The translations under genes and the position numbers were made by a program. Positions 34,028-42,310 of a stretch of DNA of 54,815 nt are shown one piece after another; the stretch's first letter is position 1, and each line of letters opens with the position of its first letter. The notes under the pieces were generated by a model, which was not told where the DNA came from, did not search any database, and saw nothing but the letters and a program-made list of their open reading frames with translations. Origin of the DNA: a bacterium (GTDB lineage: Bacteria > Hydrothermota > UBA3073 > JACQXS01 > JAQTXJ01); contig JAQTXJ010000001.1 of the NCBI GenBank assembly GCA_028688815.1, positions 84,587 to 139,401 on the forward strand, in the 5' to 3' direction.

Positions 34028-34086
34028 AAATGTCAAAAGATAAATAAAAGGCAACAAAAACTTTCACTGCAGAGACGCAGAGAACA
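34028..34086. repeat. 59-bp intergenic repeat, copy 2
   Basis: Counterpart of 30902-30960 in the same orientation. It lies between the transglutaminase and GWxTD genes. Confidence 0.8.
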
Positions 34087-34150
34087 TATAGTAATTATAA
34101 ACCCCTACTTCTTAAATCTTTTTCAATGCTATACAAATATAGCAAGAAAT

Positions 34151-35464
34151 CTATTCTAACAATTCTTCCGGTATATACTGTCTATAAGTAGGTTTACTAT
34201 TGACTTCTTTTATGCTTGAATAATAAAGTTCATACCTGCCAATATCTCTTATATCCACGAAAATAAAAACCATTCCTCCATTTGAATAATAACTCCACTT
34301 TTCTATACTATGGTATGTGGCATCCGGCGGAAAACGTTCCTGGTCGTCCTGTTTTCCATATTTTATCAAAATCCTCCCCATATCAGAGTATCTGCCTTTT
34401 TCATTCCAGGAACTATAATTTTTATCCGCATATTTTACTCTTTCTATAAAACCAACCCTTTCTTCTTTACTGCGTTTTTTCCAGAATTCTATCACAAACT
34501 TTTGTTTTCCTGTATCCGATAATTTGTTATACGTTGCCAATTCCTCCGAGGTCGCAATATATTTTATAAAGCTTAAATATTCCATATCCTCGTTTCCTGC
34601 AATAGGTTGTTCTTTAAGCTGTTCGGGTTGTTGCTTTACTATGAAAGCTTTTCTTCGGACAATTTTTTTATTATTCTGGTTGACCTCCATCATAAGTACA
34701 TAATTTCCTGAAGTTATTTTCTCAATATTTATACATTCTATTTCCGTAAGATTGGGTATTTCGGCTTTAAGAGATTTTGGGGGCATTTCCGCAACCAACA
34801 CTCCGGAATCATTCAGGATAGAATATTTGACTTCGTAATTATTTTTTGGGGTAAGGTTATATATTTCAACATAACTATATAGACTCTTGTAAGGAGTACC
34901 GATTATTCTTTGGGGTAGAGGTATAATATTAAGTCCATTTTTTACAAACCTGCTGTCGGCCGAAAAAGTATCAATACTGCTTGAAAGTTGAATATCCGAG
35001 AGAGACAAAGCTGTATCCGGTTTTCTTATTTCTATTTCACGAGCAACATCCCATTTGCCGGCTTTGTCGGTAGGCAGAGAAGAATCCTGAACAATAACTG
35101 TTTCTATTTTATAATTACCGGGATCAAGTAAAATATCTAATTGTTCTAAAATATTTGCATTATGGGAGGACGCTTTTGTAAGAGATTCAATATACGAAAC
35201 TTTTTCCCATTCTTCTTTTGCAACTACTTTATCCGAGTCTGTTTTTACGGTTACTTTTATTTTAAACTTAGCGCTTAATTTAGCCGTTTTATCGACAGAA
35301 AGTTTATCGCTTGTCTGGTAAAAAAGCACATTGTAAGGGAATCCAATATATATTTCGCATCTTGTTTTTCTAAAACCTTTCTGGCTATCCGGAGTAACAA
35401 ATCTCGCCATATCCAAATTAACTTGCCCTATTAAAAAGGCATAACTTAAGAAGAAAATATTCAT
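34151..35464 (-). CDS. GWxTD domain protein
   Basis: 437 residues. The N-terminal signal region is MNIFFLSYAFLIG. The C-terminal domain reads KQKFVIEFWKKRSKEERVGFIERVKYADKNYSSWNEKGRYSDMGRILIKYGKQDD and then IEKWSYYSNGGMVFIFVDIRDIGRYELYYSS. This is the GWxTD arrangement, although the GWxTD core is changed to GRYSD. GWxTD proteins occur in Bacteroidota-like lineages, are often exported, and have unknown function. The middle part (about 110-290) is beta-rich. The ribosome binding site (AAAGGGGGAG) is strong. It is the last gene of the exopolysaccharide-side operon. Confidence 0.8.
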   Translation of the reverse strand: MNIFFLSYAFLIGQVNLDMARFVTPDSQKGFRKTRCEIYIGFPYNVLFYQTSDKLSVDKTAKLSAKFKIKVTVKTDSDKVVAKEEWEKVSYIESLTKASSHNANILEQLDILLDPGNYKIETVIVQDSSLPTDKAGKWDVAREIEIRKPDTALSLSDIQLSSSIDTFSADSRFVKNGLNIIPLPQRIIGTPYKSLYSYVEIYNLTPKNNYEVKYSILNDSGVLVAEMPPKSLKAEIPNLTEIECINIEKITSGNYVLMMEVNQNNKKIVRRKAFIVKQQPEQLKEQPIAGNEDMEYLSFIKYIATSEELATYNKLSDTGKQKFVIEFWKKRSKEERVGFIERVKYADKNYSSWNEKGRYSDMGRILIKYGKQDDQERFPPDATYHSIEKWSYYSNGGMVFIFVDIRDIGRYELYYSSIKEVNSKPTYRQYIPEELLE

Positions 35465-35493
35465 ATCTCCCCCTTTTAATAAATACTAATGAG

Positions 35494-36102
35494 TTATATA
35501 AATGCCGAGTAAGAGAATCTTACCCCTCTTGACACACCTATTTCTTTATTGGATATATCTTTGAAGAAAATCTCAAACGTTACCTTATCTTCGACTTTCA
35601 ACCTCAAACCAAGATTAATGGTTGAAACATATTTATTAGTATCGCCTTTACTGACAAGCCATTCCCCTGCAACACTTGCAAGGTTTGATAAACCGGCTTC
35701 CACTCCACAAAAACCATTCAGATGTTTATAATAATTCACTCCTATACAGGGTATAATTCTCCCCATCAAATTTCCCCCAATAACTCCATATAACCATACG
35801 GGTTCATCATAATATTGTTCTGAATCAAACCCAATAGATGCCGATATTGGTTGTTTTTGCATTCCCATTTTTACCTGAACGCCCGGGGTTTTATGATATG
35901 TAGGAGTTCCGTGTCCGATAATTCCGCTCCCGCCGTAAGACGTTCCTATGGAAAAATTTTCAAGCAGCACTCCGCTTATCTGTGCAATGAATGAATTTTC
36001 CGGGGTAATTGTCATACTTATCTCGTAAGTACCTTTTTCCGGGATATAGGAATTTGGCATATCTACAAGGTATCCAGCATTAATGATGAACAGAATTAAC
36101 AT
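35494..36102 (-). CDS. Predicted outer-membrane or periplasmic barrel protein
   Basis: 202 residues from the ATG at 36102; GGGAGG lies 8 nt before it, and the first 20 residues (MLILFIINAGYLVDMPNSYI) resemble a signal peptide. It overlaps the end of the oxidoreductase gene by 23 nt. The rest is a run of amphipathic strands (YEISMTITPENSFIAQISGVLL, VQVKMGMQKQPISASIGF, NLGLRLKVEDKVTFEIFF). LVDMPNSYI parallels LIDIPTAYL in the 41190-42302 protein, suggesting the two are distantly related. Function is unknown. Confidence 0.66.
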   Translation of the reverse strand: MLILFIINAGYLVDMPNSYIPEKGTYEISMTITPENSFIAQISGVLLENFSIGTSYGGSGIIGHGTPTYHKTPGVQVKMGMQKQPISASIGFDSEQYYDEPVWLYGVIGGNLMGRIIPCIGVNYYKHLNGFCGVEAGLSNLASVAGEWLVSKGDTNKYVSTINLGLRLKVEDKVTFEIFFKDISNKEIGVSRGVRFSYSAFI

Positions 36103-37096
36103 AAACTTTGCCTCCCTCATTAACTGATTTTTCTATCATTTCCAAATATTTTACTACACGGGTTGCAGACTTGCCATTTGTTTTCGGCTCTTTTTTATTT
36201 TTAACACAATCAATAAAATGTTTTATTTCTTCTTTAAGAGGTTCCGCGTTTGATATGATTGGCACTGCTATTTCTCCTGTTCTATATGAAAGTTGAAATT
36301 CTCCAAAACTCGAGTGTTCCAGTTTGTCTATTCCTTTATCGAAAACCTTAACTTTTTCAATTACGCTTGTATCATCAAAAACGACCATTTTTTCGGAACC
36401 GACAATTACGGTATTTCGCATTTTCACAGGAGCAAGCCAGGATATTTGTATATTAACAAGAATATCGGAAGGGAATCTAAGATTTATAAAAGCAACGTCA
36501 GGTTTATTTTCTATTATTGAACTTTTTCCTATAGCCTGTACAGAAATAGGTTCTTCTTCGAGCCAGCTAAAAATTGTGGATAAATCATGCGCGGCTAAAT
36601 CCCAAATTACGGACTCATCTTTACGATGAATACCAAGATTTACTCTTGTAGAAGAAATATAATAAATTTTACCGAGCTGGTTTGTTTTTATAAGTTCTTT
36701 TATTTTTACTACGGCGGGAGCATATTCAAAAATATGCCCTATCATAAGAACTAATTTATTTTTTTCCGCAAGTTCTGTCAGTTCTATTGCCTTTTTAAGT
36801 TTATCAACAAAAGGTTTCTCAACGAAAACAGCCTTCCCACTTTCTAAAGCCCTTTTTACTAAAGCGTAATGAGACCCGACAGGCGTAATAATAAAAACGG
36901 CATCTACGCTTTTATCTTTAAATATTTCCTCACTATCCATAATCGGTTTTATTGTAGGACTTTTGGAACTTAGCAAATCAAGTTTTGCTTTATCGGTATC
37001 GCAACAATATTTCAAATTACACATAGCGTTATCATATAAGTCTCTTATAATGTTTTTTCCCCAGTAGCCGCAACCAATCACTGCAACATTTAACAT
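36080..37096 (-). CDS. Gfo/Idh/MocA family oxidoreductase
   Basis: 338 residues. The N-terminal Rossmann motif is VAVIGCGYWGKNIIRDL, followed by the EKP motif (VFVEKPF) and IGHIFEYAPAVVKIKELI. WDLAAHDLSTIFSWL is the region with the catalytic-type His. It should oxidise or reduce a sugar or sugar nucleotide with NAD(P). With the LbetaH acyltransferase upstream it resembles the WbpB/WlbA and WbpD/WlbB pair of the UDP-GlcNAc3NAcA pathway, but the aminotransferase is absent, so this is tentative. It is located in the exopolysaccharide gene block. Confidence 0.87.
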   Translation of the reverse strand: MLNVAVIGCGYWGKNIIRDLYDNAMCNLKYCCDTDKAKLDLLSSKSPTIKPIMDSEEIFKDKSVDAVFIITPVGSHYALVKRALESGKAVFVEKPFVDKLKKAIELTELAEKNKLVLMIGHIFEYAPAVVKIKELIKTNQLGKIYYISSTRVNLGIHRKDESVIWDLAAHDLSTIFSWLEEEPISVQAIGKSSIIENKPDVAFINLRFPSDILVNIQISWLAPVKMRNTVIVGSEKMVVFDDTSVIEKVKVFDKGIDKLEHSSFGEFQLSYRTGEIAVPIISNAEPLKEEIKHFIDCVKNKKEPKTNGKSATRVVKYLEMIEKSVNEGGKVYVNSVHH

Positions 37097-37252
37097 TTTA
37101 TCTCCTCATAGCTATTATATATAATATAATTACCAATTTCTATTTATATTATACTGTTCCTTTTGTTTGTCAATATTTAAAAGGAAAAAAGGGGAGAGGG
37201 TTGTATTGTTGGATTTGAGAGGAAAAAGCAGTTATGGCAATACTATTATTAT

Positions 37253-37912
37253 TTAAACATACGGTTCCCACTCATACGGCTGGTCAAAAGCACCTATGTA
37301 ACATTGCAGGTCGCTTATTTTTTTTACCACTTGCGCGGGATAGCCTACAGCAACTCTATTTTCAGGTATGTTTCTTGTAACACAGCTTCCTGCTCCAATC
37401 AACGAATGTTTTCCTACGATAACACCCGGAAGCAAAACACTCCTGCCGCCAATTTTTGCAAAATCTTCTACTTTTGCTCCACCTTTGCATTCTTTGTATT
37501 TTGGGCATTTCATCGGATGCGGATCGTCAAGGAAAACCACCCCGGGGCCTACAAACACGTTTTTCCCTATTGTCGTCATCTCAAGAAAACAGTTAGAATG
37601 TATTCTTGAGCCTGAATCTATGAAATTTTCATATTCTAAAACTGCATTAGTGCCTATGCTTACGTTATCTTTTATTATGTTGTTTTCACGGATACTTGCG
37701 CCCTGTCCCGTTTGAAAATCGTTACCTATTTTATTCCCCGTATATATTACTGTAAAAGCCCTTATGGTTGCATTTTCACCTATATCAAGTTTATACGAAT
37801 CAATGCTGTTTCTTCCTTTAATTCCAAGTATAACAAAATCCCCGATTACACTATTTTTCCCTATTTTGACTTTTGGGTATATTTTTACGCCTTTACCAAT
37901 TTTCACACTCAT
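37253..37912 (-). CDS. Left-handed beta-helix acyltransferase (WbpD/WlbB-like)
   Basis: 219 residues composed of hexapeptide repeats (KIGKNSVIGDFVILG, KIGNDFQTGQGASI, SIGTNAVLEYENFI, TIGKNVFVGPGVVF, KIGGRSVLLPGVIVGKHSLIGAGSCVT), followed by AVGYPAQVVKKISDL. It probably acetylates an amino sugar nucleotide using acetyl-CoA. VFLDDPHPMKCPKYKECKGGAKVED is an insert found in WbpD-like proteins. It begins 1 nt after the sugar transferase stop. The ORF lies in the surface-polysaccharide block. Confidence 0.88.
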   Translation of the reverse strand: MSVKIGKGVKIYPKVKIGKNSVIGDFVILGIKGRNSIDSYKLDIGENATIRAFTVIYTGNKIGNDFQTGQGASIRENNIIKDNVSIGTNAVLEYENFIDSGSRIHSNCFLEMTTIGKNVFVGPGVVFLDDPHPMKCPKYKECKGGAKVEDFAKIGGRSVLLPGVIVGKHSLIGAGSCVTRNIPENRVAVGYPAQVVKKISDLQCYIGAFDQPYEWEPYV

Positions 37913-37913
37913 T

Positions 37914-38744
37914 TTAGTACGCTCCTTTCAAAAACAGCACCGCCGGGATTGTATGAAGAAGTATATACAAATCCAATTTAAGCGACTGGTTTAACGCATA
38001 AAAGAAATCCAGCACAACCATCTCGTTAAAGGAAAGAAGGCTTCTTCCGGCAACCTGCCATAATCCTGTCATTCCCGGTTTTGCCATTAATCTGACTTTC
38101 TGCCAATCTTCATATAATTCAACTTCGTAAAGGATTGGCGGGCGCGGACCAATTACGCTCATATCTCCCTTTAATACATTTATAAACTGAGGGATTTCAT
38201 CTATGGATAATCTCCTTAACCATTTACCGATTTTAGTCACGCGCGGGTCATTTACTAATTTATAAACTTTTCCGTGTGCTTTTCCCTGTATGGATTTTTT
38301 CATATATTCATAATGAATATCATTATTATTGGAATGTTCCATTGTCCTGAACTTATAGAATAAGAAAGGCTTTCCATTATTACTAATTCTATTTTGCCTG
38401 AAAAATACAGGTTCTCTAGAAGTGCTTGCGCTGAATTTTACTATTATGCTTACTATTAATAATAACGGCGATGCCAGTATTAAAACAATCGTTGCTATAC
38501 ATATATCTAACATTCTTTTTAACTTGTAGGTTCCTTTTCTTTGTTTTTTGAATATGAGCCGGTTATCAACCAAAAGTCTTTTGAACATACTTGTCCGCAC
38601 CCATACGTCCGCAATATCTTTGTATCTCGAGACGATTTCCACCATTTCCCTGGGAGTTGACACTTCAAAATTTATCTTTACTCTTCTGGTATTTGAAGGT
38701 ATTTCCTTTTTTAATTCTTCTTTGCTATTTATTTCAAATATCAT
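37914..38744 (-). CDS. Bacterial sugar transferase (undecaprenyl-phosphate sugar phosphotransferase)
   Basis: 276 residues. A conserved helix-turn region (KRMLDICIATIVLILASPLLLIVSIIVKF) leads into VFFRQNRISNNGKPFLFYKFRTM, LRRLSIDEIPQFINVLKGDMSVIGPRP and KPGMTGLWQVAGRSLLSF. It transfers a sugar-1-phosphate to undecaprenyl phosphate, starting repeat-unit synthesis at the cytoplasmic membrane. It is shorter than WcaJ/WbaP because the N-terminal membrane domain is absent, replaced by about 70 residues without clear helices. It lies next to the LbetaH and leuS genes. Confidence 0.9.
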   Translation of the reverse strand: MIFEINSKEELKKEIPSNTRRVKINFEVSTPREMVEIVSRYKDIADVWVRTSMFKRLLVDNRLIFKKQRKGTYKLKRMLDICIATIVLILASPLLLIVSIIVKFSASTSREPVFFRQNRISNNGKPFLFYKFRTMEHSNNNDIHYEYMKKSIQGKAHGKVYKLVNDPRVTKIGKWLRRLSIDEIPQFINVLKGDMSVIGPRPPILYEVELYEDWQKVRLMAKPGMTGLWQVAGRSLLSFNEMVVLDFFYALNQSLKLDLYILLHTIPAVLFLKGAY

Positions 38745-38761
38745 TACTTGTCTTCCGACAG

Positions 38762-41164
38762 TTATTTAACTACAAAATTTATCAGTTTATTGGGCACCCA
38801 TATTACTTTAATTATATTTTTATCCTTTAATAATTCTTCTATCTTTATAATGCTTCTTATTTCTTTTTCTGCTTCTTCGTTACTTATATCACGTTTCATC
38901 TTTATGTTGTCCCTTACTTTCCCGTTTATTTCTACTATTATGTTTACCATTTCTTCTTTTATTTCTTTGTAAGCGGGCCATTTTGATTTGAATACTGAAT
39001 CAGGATTACCGATTTTTTGCCACAATTCTTCACTCAAATGTGGAGCAAAAGGCGATAAGAGTTGTATTAAAATTCTTATTCCATAAGGCAACCATTTATC
39101 TTCTTTGTTTTTATACAACTCATTAACAAGCGTCATAAGTTCCGAAACAGCCGTATTATGTCCATAATTTTCTATGTCTTCGCCTACTTTTTTGATGGAG
39201 AAATTTATTCTACGGTACAATGGAGTTTCGTTTTCCGGGATATCGTTTGACAACGGAATTTTTTCTTCTACTAATTTATATATTCTTTCCAGAAATCTGC
39301 TTACTCCTTTAACCCCTTCCATGCTCCACGCAGCGCTTTGATTGGGCGGGCCTAAAAACAATATGGTTACTCTCCCGGCATCCGCGCCCCAATCTTCTAC
39401 AAACGGTCTTACGGCTACCGCATTACCCTTTGATTTTGACATTACCATCCCTTTTTCGTCCGTTATCATGCCCTGTGTAAACATCCTTTTACAGGGTTCG
39501 TCAAAAGGCAAATATCCTAAATCATAAAGAACTTTATTCATAAATCTGAAAAATATTAAATGCCCGCAAGCGTGTTCTATCCCGCCTATATATTCATCTA
39601 TCGGCAACCATTCTTTCACTAATTCTTTATTAAACGCTTCTTTTTCATTTTGTGAGTCTATGTATCTTGCCCAATACCAGGATGAATCAACAAAAGTATC
39701 CATTGTATCCGTATCCCTGGAAGCATTTCCTTTACATACCGGGCACTTCGTATTAACAAACTCCGGCACACCGGCTAACGGTGATTTTCCTTTAGGGGTA
39801 AAATCTATACACTCAGGCAGCAGGACAGGCAAATCTTTTTCCGGGACGGGAACTACTCCACATTTTTCACAATGAATCATCGGTATGGGAGCACCCCAGT
39901 ACCTTTGTCTTGATATCAACCAGTCTTTTATTTTATAATTCGTTTTTTTTCTTCCTATTCCTTTTTCCTCTGATAATTTAATTATACGAATAATCCCTTC
40001 TTTTGAATTCATTCCGTCAAACGTTCCGGAATTCATCATAATGCCTTCGCCGGTAAATATTTTCGCCGCCATAGCGGGATGTTCCATTTCTTCCGTAACT
40101 TCAATTGGTTTTATTACATTTTTTATTGGCAATGATTTTGAAATCGCAAATTCGTAATCCCTTTCATCGTGAGCAGGAACTCCCATTATTACGCCCGTTC
40201 CATAGCCGCCGAGTATATAATCCGCAATCCATATCGGGACTTTTTCTCCGGTTAAAGGATTGATTCCATATTCCCCGGTAAACACGCCTGATTTGGTTTT
40301 CTGGGCACGTTCGATTTCGGACGTTCTTAATGAATTTTCTATATACCTCTGTAATTCTTTAGTTTTAGCCAATTTTTTTGCCAGTTCAGATTCCGGGGCA
40401 GCAGCTAAAAATGTTACTCCATAAATCGTGTCCGGTCTTGTAGTGAAAACCGGAATTTTTTCATTTTGCCATTGGAAATCTATTTCTAATCCCTCGCTTT
40501 TACCTATCCAGTATCTTTGTAACGTTCTTACTTCTTCTGACCATTGTGACAGCGTATCTATTCCCTTAAGTAATCTTTCGGCATATTCCGTGATTTTAAA
40601 AAACCACTGGGTCAGTTCTTTTTTAGTTACTTCTTTTTTGCATCTCCAGCACAAACCATTTACAACTTGTTCGTTTGCGAGAGTTGTCTGGCATTGCGGG
40701 CACCAATTTACATAAGATGCTTTTCTGTAAGCAAGTCCTTTTTCATATAATTTTATAAAAATCCATTGTGTCCATCTATAATAATCCGGTTCACAGGTAC
40801 AAACTTCTCTATACCAATCATACGATATTCCCATAAGATTTATAGTCTCTTTGGATTGGCTTATATTATTCATTGTCCAGTCTCGCGGAGCCAACTGTTT
40901 TTTTATGGCCGCTTCTTCGGCAGGCAAACCAAAAGCGTCCCAGCCAAACGGGTGTAAAACTTTATATCCCTGCATTCGTCTATACCTGGCAATTGTATCG
41001 CCCAAAACATAATTTCTGAAATGTCCCATATGAAGATCGCCTGAAGGATAAGCAAACATCTCAAGAACATAATACTTGGGTTGTTTACTCTGATTATCCG
41101 GACAGCTTGTTTCGCTTTTCCAGATTTGCTGCCATTTTTTCTCTATTTCTCTAAAATTATACAT
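38762..41164 (-). CDS. leuS: Leucyl-tRNA synthetase
   Basis: 800 residues. The HIGH-type motif is in YPSGDLHMGHFRNYVLGDTIARY. The editing domain shows VFTTRPDTIYGVTFLA and YGTGVIMGVPAHDERDYEFA. CWRC/CPQC segments flank the editing insertion. The KMSKS motif reads MVMSKSKGNAV, with Val at the first position, a substitution that needs checking against other LeuRS sequences. It lies in the middle of the exopolysaccharide genes, 18 nt from the sugar transferase and 26 nt from the barrel gene, so cotranscription is likely. It charges tRNA-Leu in the cytoplasm. Confidence 0.96.
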   Translation of the reverse strand: MYNFREIEKKWQQIWKSETSCPDNQSKQPKYYVLEMFAYPSGDLHMGHFRNYVLGDTIARYRRMQGYKVLHPFGWDAFGLPAEEAAIKKQLAPRDWTMNNISQSKETINLMGISYDWYREVCTCEPDYYRWTQWIFIKLYEKGLAYRKASYVNWCPQCQTTLANEQVVNGLCWRCKKEVTKKELTQWFFKITEYAERLLKGIDTLSQWSEEVRTLQRYWIGKSEGLEIDFQWQNEKIPVFTTRPDTIYGVTFLAAAPESELAKKLAKTKELQRYIENSLRTSEIERAQKTKSGVFTGEYGINPLTGEKVPIWIADYILGGYGTGVIMGVPAHDERDYEFAISKSLPIKNVIKPIEVTEEMEHPAMAAKIFTGEGIMMNSGTFDGMNSKEGIIRIIKLSEEKGIGRKKTNYKIKDWLISRQRYWGAPIPMIHCEKCGVVPVPEKDLPVLLPECIDFTPKGKSPLAGVPEFVNTKCPVCKGNASRDTDTMDTFVDSSWYWARYIDSQNEKEAFNKELVKEWLPIDEYIGGIEHACGHLIFFRFMNKVLYDLGYLPFDEPCKRMFTQGMITDEKGMVMSKSKGNAVAVRPFVEDWGADAGRVTILFLGPPNQSAAWSMEGVKGVSRFLERIYKLVEEKIPLSNDIPENETPLYRRINFSIKKVGEDIENYGHNTAVSELMTLVNELYKNKEDKWLPYGIRILIQLLSPFAPHLSEELWQKIGNPDSVFKSKWPAYKEIKEEMVNIIVEINGKVRDNIKMKRDISNEEAEKEIRSIIKIEELLKDKNIIKVIWVPNKLINFVVK

Positions 41165-41189
41165 ATTTTCCTTTCTATCTATTTAAGGA

Positions 41190-42302
41190 TTAGAACGATA
41201 CAAGCGGTCTGATATTAAAATAGGCTACCGTTGTTGTTCCTTTATCTACATATACTCTACGTTCTGTCCATAAACTTCCTAATGCTCCAACTCTTACCCA
41301 ATATGTTCCGGGTTGTAAATATATTGTACAGCTTCCCGTTTCCCGGGATGTATGTAATGCGGCTATTGTTTTCCCGGGAAAAGATACTACTGCATATACA
41401 GGCGCTCCGGTTCCGGCATTATTGACCGTCACGGTTAAAGTCCCCATATCAGGTCTTAATATATGCCTTGTCAATAAAGAATTTACGCTTCCACCACAAG
41501 CAAATCTCGGGTATAAATTGGGTGCACCTTTTAGTCTGTGTTCTAACTTTGCGACAGCAAAACCCATTTGCCAGAACTCCGATTTCAATTTTATTCCTAC
41601 ATTAAAATCTCTTCCGTCAAAATCCATTACTCCAAAAACAGGTTCACTTAGCAATACTTCTCCTCCCCAAAATATACCTATTGCATTGTTATTTTTTGTA
41701 TCCGAATATAAATCCGAGTTAAACATATATGACCGTGAGCCATATCCTACGAAATCTCCACGTCCTATTCCTAAAGTATAAATTCCGTACGGACCAAAAT
41801 CTTTTGTTAAGACCGTAAACCAGGAGAATCTTTCACTATTCCTCTGCTCGTAAGTTTGATCGTCTTTCCAGCCAATACCCGGGCCTATACTTACGGGACT
41901 TGCAAATTCATGTTTTGTTAAATACGTGCTTCCTATGCCTATTGCAGGCAAATATGGGCCTTCGGTCAATACTATACCCTCTATATCCAACACCTGTAAT
42001 TTTGCCGTATATATTGATAACCCCAGTTGTACTCTGTCAAACACTTGCAACCTTAAATAACTATTATAATCCTGTGGATATGGGTCTTTCGAGGTAGTAA
42101 ACGACATATTTATTCCGGCGCTAAAAGTTGCCAAGCCCAAATATGCCGTAGGTATATCTATTAAATGTGATTCGCTGTTAAATTCTCCTCTGCAGGGATA
42201 AGTTACAAAAATTATTAAAATTATTATTATCCGGGGAATTTTTTTAATTAATAAACTATCGCCGCCGGGGCGGGATGTTCCATATATTTTGTTTGCTTTC
42301 AT
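41190..42302 (-). CDS. Exopolysaccharide-linked outer-membrane barrel protein with PEGA-like C-terminal domain
   Basis: 370 residues. The hydrophobic stretch IPRIIIILIIFVTYPCRG (about 21-38) looks like a signal peptide. The main part is beta-rich (LIDIPTAYLGLATFSAGINMSFTT, YLRLQVFDRVQLGLSIYTAKL) like YjbH or porin-type proteins. The end (about 290-370; GTLTVTVNNAGTGAPVYAVVSF) resembles a PEGA/carboxypeptidase-regulatory-like beta-sandwich. The gene begins 8 nt after the Wzc-like gene. It may serve as the outer-membrane exit or anchoring component. Residues 10-14 (SRPGG) are encoded by a CCGCC-GG-GGCGG palindrome, so the true start could lie further downstream. Confidence 0.66.
   Translation of the reverse strand: MKANKIYGTSRPGGDSLLIKKIPRIIIILIIFVTYPCRGEFNSESHLIDIPTAYLGLATFSAGINMSFTTSKDPYPQDYNSYLRLQVFDRVQLGLSIYTAKLQVLDIEGIVLTEGPYLPAIGIGSTYLTKHEFASPVSIGPGIGWKDDQTYEQRNSERFSWFTVLTKDFGPYGIYTLGIGRGDFVGYGSRSYMFNSDLYSDTKNNNAIGIFWGGEVLLSEPVFGVMDFDGRDFNVGIKLKSEFWQMGFAVAKLEHRLKGAPNLYPRFACGGSVNSLLTRHILRPDMGTLTVTVNNAGTGAPVYAVVSFPGKTIAALHTSRETGSCTIYLQPGTYWVRVGALGSLWTERRVYVDKGTTTVAYFNIRPLVSF
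42262..42273. repeat. CCGCC-GG-GGCGG palindrome at a gene start
   Basis: A GC-rich palindrome in an otherwise AT-rich stretch. It encodes SRPGG near the N-terminus of the barrel protein. Confidence 0.55.
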
Positions 42303-42310
42303 TCATTCTA

